Origin: Crenothrix polyspora | GTDB taxonomy: Bacteria; Pseudomonadota; Gammaproteobacteria; Methylococcales; Methylomonadaceae | DNA: 64,000 nucleotides | Assembly: GCF_900163755.1 (NCBI RefSeq) | Contig: NZ_FUKI01000101.1 | Location: 1-64,000 of the forward strand | Direction: 5' to 3' | In this document: one piece after another, positions 56,749 through 64,000 of the stretch | Numbering within the stretch: the first letter of the stretch is position 1 | How the letters are laid out: each line of letters starts with the position of its first letter | The notes under the pieces: generated by a model | Databases searched by the model: none | What the model was told of the DNA's origin: nothing | Seen by the model: the letters and a program-made list of their open reading frames with translations, nothing else | Made by a program: the position numbers and the translations under genes

Positions 56749-57451
56749 ATTTGGCAAGGGCGACCGCACCCGTCACGACGATAGTTCCTAGATAATAATA
56801 GAAAACCGAAAAATGAAACGGATCAAGCTCTTTTATGTCATGTTCGATCCGCAACCAATCTGTGCGGCAATCCACGGTCGTTGGCGCAGGTATCCGCAGC
56901 GTAATTTCCTCGAACTCGATAAAGCGGCGGGTGAGAGGGAATTGGGCTTTATAGACAGCCTCTTTAGCGCTGAACAGACAGGTTGCCATTTGATCTCTTA
57001 CCAATGGGGATTGTTGGTTAAGGTATTCAATTTCTGGTGTCGTGAATACAGTTGGCCAAATAGCAGGATTGCGTCTTCCGCACTGCTCGGCATCAATGCC
57101 TATTCCGGCTGGGTGTTGCCCTGTTTTCGGCAGCCATACGACAGCGGCGGCAAACTTACCCGTGTGTGTCATCGACCCCATTACACCCTCAGGCCAAAGG
57201 GGTTCACGATCAATGCCGCATGCAATGGGCGTAGGCAGTTGCTTGAGATTAACCAGGCCACGCTGAGCCAAAATTCGACCAACGATGAATTCCTGGCGAC
57301 GAGCTGTATTACCGGTATAAAATTTCATGTCGTTATGGCTTTGACTATCAACAGTTTCGATATCTAAAGCCCAATGTACGGCAATCAAACGATCGCAACC
57401 GGCAACGATAAATTGCTGTTCAAGCTCTGGAAAGCGCGTATCAGTGGTCAT
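56723..57451 (-). CDS. 4'-phosphopantetheinyl transferase, EntD/Sfp type
   Basis: A 242-residue transferase that activates carrier domains. It has GIGIDAEQC (Mg-binding Asp and Glu) and FSAKEAVYKAQFPL. It reads leftward, overlapping the 3' end of the oxygenase gene by 26 bp and sharing its 5' end with the barrel protein gene on the other strand. Its natural target is presumably S611 of the synthetase. Its start has TAGG 6 bp upstream. Confidence 0.92.
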   Translation of the reverse strand: MTTDTRFPELEQQFIVAGCDRLIAVHWALDIETVDSQSHNDMKFYTGNTARRQEFIVGRILAQRGLVNLKQLPTPIACGIDREPLWPEGVMGSMTHTGKFAAAVVWLPKTGQHPAGIGIDAEQCGRRNPAIWPTVFTTPEIEYLNQQSPLVRDQMATCLFSAKEAVYKAQFPLTRRFIEFEEITLRIPAPTTVDCRTDWLRIEHDIKELDPFHFSVFYYYLGTIVVTGAVALAKSNSLQNGS

Positions 57452-58885
57452 CGTTTACCTACACGTAGCAATCTTATTTATTACCTTTTGGCGTTTTTTA
57501 TTCTCTATGGCAACACTACTTTAGAGGTAAATGCAGCTGATAAGTATAATAAAATGGGTACTAAATCCCAAGAAAACAGCCATAAAATCGACGATGACGA
57601 TGACGATGATGACAGTGACGATGATGACAGTGACGATGATGACGACAGCAAAGACAGCAAAGACAGCAAAGACAGTAAAATCGATAAAGTAGACAAAGCA
57701 GGTAAAGTAAGCAAGGGCAATACGGATAACAAAGTTGCTGGTGGCGGCAAGGATGATAAAAAAACAGAAGATGGTAATGATGATGACGATGAATCAGCAG
57801 AGCCAGGTCAGCTTTCAGGTTTTATCAATAGTGAGGTTGAGGCGGCACAAGATTGGTTAAGTGACAGCGAGGGAGATTCTCAAGCGGGATTGTCTGCCAA
57901 TATGTATGGCTTGGTAAATCTGCAACTAACTGCCGGTTTAAAACTCGGTACGGAATTAAGTTTTGAAACTGAGGGGGATGGTGAGTATCTCGCGCTTGAA
58001 AGCCCTTCGTTATTTTTAAAAACCCTGAATTTTTCATACTCTGGCGAATTAGGTGGCATTGGCTTCGGGAAAGTAAATCACTTCAATGAAGACAATCTTG
58101 TCGATTCGATTTGGGAAAGATCTGTCAATTTATTTATCAGTTTCCCTGGCAGTGATTTAGACCTTAGCGAAACCATAGGTGTGCGTGCGTGGCTGAATCT
58201 TGGCCATTTTCTGGATATTGATCACACCCTTTATGGTGGCGTGTTCTTTCAAGATACTACACTCAATCGTTCTGTTTTTACCCAGCGTGCCCCATCGAAT
58301 ACTAATGATAATAATCTCTCCATCACCGGCAAACCCAATAATTGGGTGATTAGCCTACACGGTGATGAGCTACCTTATTTACCCGATTGGGAATACAGTG
58401 TCGGCGTTGTCAAACAATTACCCGGTATTGATGATTTAAATAGCGAACTGAGTGTTTTCTCCGGTATATACGGGGAATTCGAGCTGGACAATGACATGGA
58501 AATTTCACCTTTCGGTGAATTTGTGTATCGGGATGGCGCAAATGGCCAAAACCAAAGCGCGGCATCTGTTTTGCTGAGTTTGTCCGTTGACACTAAACCG
58601 TGGATATTTGGCATCTCTTATTCGCACCGCCACCTTATCGACCATGATAACGATAATGCAGTCACTGATGACAGTGATGCGCAATTGTTCGCCAGTTATT
58701 ATTTTGAATCAGGCCTTTCTGTCGATGTAGGCTATCAGTTTCTAAAACAAGACAGCGAAACAGCGCACGCCATTAACCTCGCTGTCAGTATTCCTTTTGA
58801 ATTCATGACAAATCTTTATGGAACAGACCAAGCCGCCGCAAAAGGACTTACCCGCAATAGCATGAAAAGAAAAATTCGTCGTTAA
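57374..58885 (+). CDS. Outer-membrane barrel protein with poly-aspartate stretch
   Basis: Up to 503 residues. A hydrophobic segment (about 34-55) serves as signal sequence. Residues 73-92 are almost all Asp (runs of 8, 4 and 5 Asp separated by Ser), then come four SKD repeats and a Lys/Gly-rich linker to about 150. The rest is a series of amphipathic beta strands ending AINLAVSIPFEF, as in porin-like channels. The frame starts inside the divergent transferase gene, by 78 bp from this ATG or 39 bp from the in-frame TTG at 57413, so the true start is uncertain. I infer an export channel for the polycation, with the acidic stretch as a binding patch. The barrel fold is supported by composition only. 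Confidence 0.7.
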   Translation: MYGNQTIATGNDKLLFKLWKARISGHRLPTRSNLIYYLLAFFILYGNTTLEVNAADKYNKMGTKSQENSHKIDDDDDDDDSDDDDSDDDDDSKDSKDSKDSKIDKVDKAGKVSKGNTDNKVAGGGKDDKKTEDGNDDDDESAEPGQLSGFINSEVEAAQDWLSDSEGDSQAGLSANMYGLVNLQLTAGLKLGTELSFETEGDGEYLALESPSLFLKTLNFSYSGELGGIGFGKVNHFNEDNLVDSIWERSVNLFISFPGSDLDLSETIGVRAWLNLGHFLDIDHTLYGGVFFQDTTLNRSVFTQRAPSNTNDNNLSITGKPNNWVISLHGDELPYLPDWEYSVGVVKQLPGIDDLNSELSVFSGIYGEFELDNDMEISPFGEFVYRDGANGQNQSAASVLLSLSVDTKPWIFGISYSHRHLIDHDNDNAVTDDSDAQLFASYYFESGLSVDVGYQFLKQDSETAHAINLAVSIPFEFMTNLYGTDQAAAKGLTRNSMKRKIRR

Positions 58886-58920
58886 AAGCTACGTGTCTAT
58901 GGGCTGAAGTGATATTGACA

Positions 58921-59049
58921 TACAGCGTTTTCAATTTAGGACAGTTACAGCCACCGTTCGTGCTGAGCTTGTTGAAGCATGAACGGCACACTTCGACAAG
59001 CTCAGTGCGAACGGTTACGCTGTAACTATTGAGCTGTGAAAACGCTGTA
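58921..59049. repeat. MITE-like element, family 1, copy 4
   Basis: A 129-bp copy with ends TACAGCGTTTTCA and TGAAAACGCTGTA and intact core, the most complete uninterrupted copy. The TA at both ends is the likely target duplication. It lies between the barrel gene and the end of pilE. Confidence 0.88.
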
Positions 59050-59109
59050 GGTTTTAGCCATCAATTAAGACACATAAACACCATAACGCGGGTTTTGTGA
59101 TTGAATGCA

Positions 59110-59586
59110 TTACCAACAATCTGCTCTGGTTGTATCATCTGATTTTAAGGGCGGATCAAGACTTCTCTTACCGGTATGATCCAAGATAAATGTACCACAT
59201 TCGTCTTCTTTATTAAGGGGCTTTGCCCATAAGGTGTAGCGGGTTATATCGGCTTCCTTAATGCTTAAATCATAGTAGCGATCATTACCATCTACCGGAC
59301 TTTTATTAGAATAAATGGCTGGCGCACCGGTGTCTTTTTTATTGTTATCACCACAAATATTAGCCTCGGTACTGGTATCGATAGCAGCATCGCAATAGCT
59401 GTTGGTTTCGCTGTAGTGTCTTTCCATTGCATTAGCAAACGATAGCAAAGCAGCCTTGGCATCTTCTCGACGGGCTTTTTTAATATGATTTTGGTAATTA
59501 GGCACAGCAATGCTGGCCAAAATACCAACAATTGCCACAGAAATCATCAACTCAATCAATGTAAAACCGTGTTGTTTTTGTGTCAT
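59110..59586 (-). CDS. pilE: Type IV pilin, PilE class
   Basis: A 158-residue pilin. The prepilin signature QKQHG-FTLIELMISVAIV has the peptidase cleavage site before Phe and Glu at position 5 of the mature protein. The N-terminal helix (IGILASIAVPNYQNHIKKARR) is followed by a globular head with four cysteines. MTQKQHG is the start with AGGA upstream. Frames starting further up are unlikely. The gene follows pilY1 by 55 bp, as in minor-pilin operons. Confidence 0.93.
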   Translation of the reverse strand: MTQKQHGFTLIELMISVAIVGILASIAVPNYQNHIKKARREDAKAALLSFANAMERHYSETNSYCDAAIDTSTEANICGDNNKKDTGAPAIYSNKSPVDGNDRYYDLSIKEADITRYTLWAKPLNKEDECGTFILDHTGKRSLDPPLKSDDTTRADCW

Positions 59587-59641
59587 GGTGTGCATCCTGA
59601 ATGGCTTATACATAGTGAATAACTCGGTGTGTTGGTGCAGG

Positions 59642-62600
59642 TTACTGCAATTGTCGCCAAGATTTACGAGTGCCTTTTGCATTAGTGCTAGCGGCTAAAC
59701 CACTAAGCCGTATTATTTTAGCCGCAGAGTTATTAATATATTTAAAGCTAACGCGGCTGTCACTGCCTTCAATAACAAGCGGTGTTTTAATCAACCCCAT
59801 ATCAAGATCAATGCCCGCTGCAAAATGTTCAAGACTGTCTTTTGCGCCGTGTTGATTGTCATCGGGTATTGTTAGTTTATCGTGTGCATCCACGGTGTTA
59901 TCGTTATTGACATCAAGCACTGCCGCATTAAATTCGCCGCCGGTTAAGGCATCAAGCTGCATTAAAAATGCTTTGCCGCCAAACTGGCAGGAATCGGGGT
60001 TGGGGATAGTCGTGGAAAACATAATGCTGCCTTTGTGCAGTAACGGCGAACTGATAACCCGCTCACCTTGTGCCAGTGTGTAAGGCTCTGCAACTAAATT
60101 TAATGCCCAACCGTTTTTATGCACACTGCTGGCTGTACACGCTGGGCTGGCAGCGCTGTAACAGACGGTATTTTTTGACAGCACACGAATTGATTGGGTG
60201 GTGGCGCATGCACCCGTGCCGGACGCACAGCGTGTGTTGGCAAAGCCTTGGTAGCTTATACTTTGCTCTTGTAAGCTAGCGCGATCAGCAATAGTTGTGC
60301 CTTGATCCCAGATACCGTAAAACGTTTGTAGTTGTGGCTGTGTGCCGATACTATTATCGCTGGTATCAATATATTTGCCGGTGCCAAAGTAAACCATAAG
60401 GCCGGTGTTATTTTGATCTAAGCCGACTTTGCCTAGCGTGGGTTTGCCGGTAATTGCTTGCCGATTGCTAGAATTACAGGCGGTGCCCGCTGCGGTGCAT
60501 GCTACAAATAAAGGTTTGATCGGCACTGGCCAGTTGCCAGCACTGGCAGATAAATCGAATTTCCACAGATTGCCGTATAAATCGCCGGCATATACGCTAT
60601 CAACACCGTGATCATTATTGGTATCGACCGCGACGGGAGAAGACAGACCATTTTTACGCGCTGTTGTACCCGCGTCAGTATCAAGTTTTTGTAATACCGC
60701 GCCGGTCAGTGCATCTAAAATAAACAATACCGCGTGGCCATTGTCACTGTCATAACCATTACTGACAAGCACCGCCCAGTGGCCGTCTTGCAGCCTAACC
60801 ACGCTGGGCTGTGCTAAGGTGTAGCCTAAGTCGGTATCGTCAGTATTGCTAAACTCCCACAAAACTTGCTGGCTGCTAAAGCTATCAGGATAGGTAATAT
60901 CCAGTGCAAAAACCGCGCGTGCGCCAGCGCCGGTTGTACCTGCTAGTAGGCTGTGCCACTGTGATCCATCATAGACATCGCCCACACCTAATGCACCATC
61001 GACATAATATTGATGGCTGTAGTTGGCTTCTGGGAGTTTGCTGAGTTCGGGGAATAGGGCATTGGGAACGTAGGCAAATGTTTCTTTACCCCCCTTTACG
61101 GCACTGGCATCAAAGCCATGCAACATACCGTCGTTAGCACCCGCGTATAGCATAGGCCGACGGGTGCTATAATCGATATTGTGTCGAAAGTTATTATAGC
61201 TGCCGCCTATACTGGCTAACGTGCCGTAACCATAGTCTTGTGTACCGACAAATACCGGTTCAGAATTTACAATATCACCGAGTAGTCGATTTCTTTTTCT
61301 AAAAACAGGGCTACGGGTGTTGTCGGTATTATTGGTTTTTTCGATATCAGTAAGGCCGCGTAACCAGTTTAATCGGAGCGCACCGGTGTGGGATTTCACA
61401 GCCGTATTCAAGGTATTTAAATAATGTTGCTGTGAAAATGGCACGGGTGCGGGTGTGTCGGTGTCTTTACTCAGTGCCTCCCATTGAAAAACAATGCCGT
61501 GTGCGCCAGCTTTGGCAGTGGGGTTATAAGTATAAATAGCCCGTTCGTTTGGCGCTGGAATCCACGCCTCCCAAGTTGGTGTTAGTGTGCCGCTGTTATC
61601 AACAGCGAATGCCTTTAATGCGCCACTCCAGTCTTGACTATTGAAGGTTGCCTGAAAAATTTGGGTTTCGTCAGTTAAATGAGCCGTGTTGCTGGTAACG
61701 GCGCTTGCGGAAGCCGCTGGTTGTGCTAAAGAAGTAGACGCTGTGTTTAATGCGCTGATTAATGTTAAGGGTTCGCTGAGCTGTAAATAATGATCGGGTT
61801 CGCCGTCCGTGTTGTTGTCCCACTCACTGTTTGTCGTAGCTACTGTATTGGGGTTGTTGTCGGCATTACTGTCTATAAAACCGCCGTATTTTGCAGTGAG
61901 CCACAACGGGTTATTGGGGCCTGTATTCGGGGAGGTGTTGCCAATCACGTAGGTGTTAATAGTTTGTGCGCCTGTTAGGTCGGTGCGTAAGTCTTGGCTA
62001 TTGGCATACCACGCTAAACCTGCAAGAAGGTATGGATTATCGTGTGTTTCAAAGCTTTGTTCGGCACTGTTAGTACAACTGTTGATAACGCTACCAAGAC
62101 CCGTGTCAACAATGTTTTTACGGATACAAATTGCCTTGTCGGCACTGTCAGTAGTGGTAAAATTAGTCAGATCAAAGCTATAAGCCGCTGATTTTTCTGG
62201 TTGGTAACGTTGGCCATTTTCCAGTGCGCCAACTTGGTCGGTGAGGGCTTTGACGTTAATATCGCTATCAGCGGGTGTGAGTATAGCCCCGTTGCTGTTA
62301 GCGTTTTCAGCGGTATTATTGATAACAGGGCTTGAAAGCTCGATACTGGTTTGTGATTTATTTTGCCAAGGATACCCAGCGTTGACAGCAATGATAGTAT
62401 TTTTCTGGCAGGCATATTGGATAGGATCTTGCCATTCGTGCGCCTTATAAAACCAGAAACCGTCTGTTTTGTTGTCTGTGGCTGTGCGGCGAATGCCGGT
62501 GTGTGTTTCAGGTGTTGGATCTTGATTTTTAAAGTAGCGAATGCCCTGATAGAACAAGTCAACAGTAGGTGAAAAGTGTGGATAACCGCTGTTGCTAAAT

Positions 62601-63709
62601 TGGTTAAGGTAATTAATGATGCCGCTGTTTAAGCCATCTGTGCCGCCATCAGGGTTATGAACCAGCAGGCCATCGCTACTAAATTCTGCGTTGGGGTTGG
62701 TAATAACAGCGCCGCTGGCATCAGGTTTTAGCGGGCCGATATATTTCATGTTTGCGCGTAATACTCCCCCTTGCTGACGGGCTGTGTTATCTGCTGGGTA
62801 ACTGTTTAAGGCGAAGCGTTTAGCGCTGGCATTTTTTTGTAATAAACCTTCGGGTTTATAATACCTGTTACCGTTAGTAGTGTAGGCGGTGCAATTGGCT
62901 TCTTTGTTGTGGGGGTTTTCACACAATTTAATATGGATGTTGAATATACCTTTATCCGGTGTGCGGCTACTTGCATTGGCGTAGCCAGTGCCTACGTGCA
63001 TAACAAAAGCCCCTTGCCGCGTATTATTTGTGCTGGGCGGCGCGTTATCAAAATATAAGCTGCTATTGGTATAAGGTGTAACGCTAGCGGGTGCAACATT
63101 AAGGCGGTGATTAATCACTTTAACCGGAAACCATGACGGGTGGCTTAATGCTCGTTGCACCACGGTGTTGGCTGGGGTGTCGCTTATCCGGTTACCGCCG
63201 GTCATAGCCCAGATAAATTCGTCGATGGCGGTCATGCTGACCCAGTTGAGGAAATTGCCGCTCCAACGTCCGTTTATACTGGCTGAGCAGGTATGCTTAA
63301 TCGCCATGTCGCCAGGATTAAAGTGATCTGTGCTGTAGTCATAACATTTTTTAGCATCGAAATAACCCAAATAGTCGTTATCAGGAAAATAACAGCTACC
63401 GACATTATCCGCAGCACTATCCCCCAGTACGTTATCAATACGACCTTTACAGCCTGCCGGATTGCCTGGCTGATCACTGTAAGCTGCACCGCCCATTGGT
63501 TCTTGTGCAGAGAAATTAATTAACACGTTAGGATCGGGGCTTAGTGTTAAAAACAGCGGCGATTGTGCTAATGCGGCAGCACTGGTATTGGGTAATAATA
63601 CGGCTATTAAGTACAGACTTGGTACGGGGCGAAAATTTTTTGCAATGGGGTGGGTGTGCTGTTTAAACGCGTTAAATGCAACGTGATATCGTGCTAATCG
63701 CCTAGACAT
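59642..63709 (-). CDS. pilY1: Type IV pilus tip adhesin PilY1
   Basis: A 1355-residue exported protein. After a signal peptide (about residues 28-48) the N-terminal half is an adhesin-like region with many Asn. The C-terminal half (about 880-1250) has the PilC/PilY1 beta-propeller: RNRLLGDIVNSEPVFVG, LYAGANDGMLHGFDA and YYVDGALGVGDVYDG, with a calcium loop in DTNNDHGVDSVYAGD. The von Willebrand MIDAS motif (DxSxS) is missing at the N-terminus, where LTLSPDPNVLINFSAQEP stands instead. It works with PilX, PilE and minor pilins in pilus assembly and surface sensing. Confidence 0.94.
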   Translation of the reverse strand: MSRRLARYHVAFNAFKQHTHPIAKNFRPVPSLYLIAVLLPNTSAAALAQSPLFLTLSPDPNVLINFSAQEPMGGAAYSDQPGNPAGCKGRIDNVLGDSAADNVGSCYFPDNDYLGYFDAKKCYDYSTDHFNPGDMAIKHTCSASINGRWSGNFLNWVSMTAIDEFIWAMTGGNRISDTPANTVVQRALSHPSWFPVKVINHRLNVAPASVTPYTNSSLYFDNAPPSTNNTRQGAFVMHVGTGYANASSRTPDKGIFNIHIKLCENPHNKEANCTAYTTNGNRYYKPEGLLQKNASAKRFALNSYPADNTARQQGGVLRANMKYIGPLKPDASGAVITNPNAEFSSDGLLVHNPDGGTDGLNSGIINYLNQFSNSGYPHFSPTVDLFYQGIRYFKNQDPTPETHTGIRRTATDNKTDGFWFYKAHEWQDPIQYACQKNTIIAVNAGYPWQNKSQTSIELSSPVINNTAENANSNGAILTPADSDINVKALTDQVGALENGQRYQPEKSAAYSFDLTNFTTTDSADKAICIRKNIVDTGLGSVINSCTNSAEQSFETHDNPYLLAGLAWYANSQDLRTDLTGAQTINTYVIGNTSPNTGPNNPLWLTAKYGGFIDSNADNNPNTVATTNSEWDNNTDGEPDHYLQLSEPLTLISALNTASTSLAQPAASASAVTSNTAHLTDETQIFQATFNSQDWSGALKAFAVDNSGTLTPTWEAWIPAPNERAIYTYNPTAKAGAHGIVFQWEALSKDTDTPAPVPFSQQHYLNTLNTAVKSHTGALRLNWLRGLTDIEKTNNTDNTRSPVFRKRNRLLGDIVNSEPVFVGTQDYGYGTLASIGGSYNNFRHNIDYSTRRPMLYAGANDGMLHGFDASAVKGGKETFAYVPNALFPELSKLPEANYSHQYYVDGALGVGDVYDGSQWHSLLAGTTGAGARAVFALDITYPDSFSSQQVLWEFSNTDDTDLGYTLAQPSVVRLQDGHWAVLVSNGYDSDNGHAVLFILDALTGAVLQKLDTDAGTTARKNGLSSPVAVDTNNDHGVDSVYAGDLYGNLWKFDLSASAGNWPVPIKPLFVACTAAGTACNSSNRQAITGKPTLGKVGLDQNNTGLMVYFGTGKYIDTSDNSIGTQPQLQTFYGIWDQGTTIADRASLQEQSISYQGFANTRCASGTGACATTQSIRVLSKNTVCYSAASPACTASSVHKNGWALNLVAEPYTLAQGERVISSPLLHKGSIMFSTTIPNPDSCQFGGKAFLMQLDALTGGEFNAAVLDVNNDNTVDAHDKLTIPDDNQHGAKDSLEHFAAGIDLDMGLIKTPLVIEGSDSRVSFKYINNSAAKIIRLSGLAASTNAKGTRKSWRQLQ

Positions 63710-63726
63710 AATAGCGCTCCATCTAT

Positions 63727-64000
63727 TAAAGCAGTGAATAAATAGATTGCAACATCACTACGGAATCAACTGAGCTACCGGTTGCGCGCGCGGTAACGCG
63801 GTAGTTTTTTTGTTGATCGGCAATAGGGCAAGGTCGTGCTGGCGTTGTGCATACGGTGTTTATTATTTCTATGATGTAACGGGGGTATGCACTGCGCTGT
63901 GCTAAGTCAGTGGATGGGGGCGTATTCTTGTCAGCAATGTAGGCTATAGATTGGCTATTGTCGCTCCAAATAGCTGGATTTTCCCAGATGTCGATGGCTT
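63727..64000 (-). CDS. pilX: PilX-like minor pilus assembly protein, C-terminal end (partial)
   Basis: Translation of the complementary strand near the window edge gives PIADQQKNYRVTARATG and then SSVDSVVMLQSIYSLL with a stop 17 bp before pilY1. The pattern YRVTAR and the final LQSIY are typical of PilX C-termini. In my manual reading the two segments are one base out of frame around 63780. That could be a counting error, a sequencing or assembly error, or a real frameshift. The gene continues beyond the window. Confidence 0.65.

Overview
The window reads as a chromosomal segment of a moderately AT-rich gammaproteobacterium. Several signatures support this: a 6S RNA gene next to zapA, the ygfB-pepP-ubiH run, yciB/yciI/bolA, cyoE, BipA, RecJ, a DUF1244 and a DUF2782 protein, and a type IV pilus pilX-pilY1-pilE run. 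Secreted proteins whose predicted mature ends begin with His, many REP/MITE-like palindromes and families of DUF1566 proteins would fit a methanotroph of the Methylococcales. No methane-oxidation gene is present, so that placement is an inference.

Layout. 0.2-7.1 kb: secreted or envelope proteins (DUF6748-like protein, DmeF-type metal exporter, trypsin with a dockerin-like tail, a lipoprotein plus a papain-like protein). 7.25-7.43 kb: a probable CsrA/RsmA-titrating small RNA with a GacA-like palindrome upstream. 7.5-17.4 kb: housekeeping genes (bipA, rhodanese, LysR regulator, rsmD, two M16 peptidases, cyoE, trpD2, folA). 17.7-24.4 kb: four tandem copies of a two-gene unit encoding exported DUF1566 (Lcl_C) proteins with conserved bodies and hypervariable C-terminal tips. 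24.5-45.0 kb: ilvB-ilvH-ilvC, 6S RNA/zapA/zapB-like, ygfB-pepP-ubiH, yciB-yciI-bolA-PPIase, recJ, a CotH-like protein, trhO, cobO and hemL. 45.9-49.1 kb: two exported proteins with a predicted N-terminal His, an EamA transporter fragment-size gene, an RNase T2 and a DUF2782 protein. 59.1-64.0 kb: pilE, pilY1 and the end of pilX.

The most distinctive locus is 50.1-58.9 kb. It holds a diaminobutyrate aminotransferase, a 1437-residue single-module NRPS with the membrane/beta-helix C-terminal architecture of epsilon-poly-lysine synthetase (Pls), a cupin/JmjC-type oxygenase, a phosphopantetheinyl transferase, and an outer-membrane barrel protein with a poly-aspartate stretch. Read together these could make the monomer 2,4-diaminobutyrate, polymerise it into a cationic homopolymer, perhaps hydroxylate it, and carry it through the envelope. 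The product and the role of the barrel are inferences. The DNA here looks more GC-rich than its surroundings.

Two families of short terminal-inverted-repeat elements, a nested third element and a fourth element inside the DUF1566 array are scattered in the intergenic spaces. Many of them carry the same REP-like core (TTCGACAAGCTCA and its complement). One forms the stop codon of a gene and another forms most of the upstream region of a gene. No rRNA, tRNA, CRISPR array, transposase or reverse transcriptase gene was seen.
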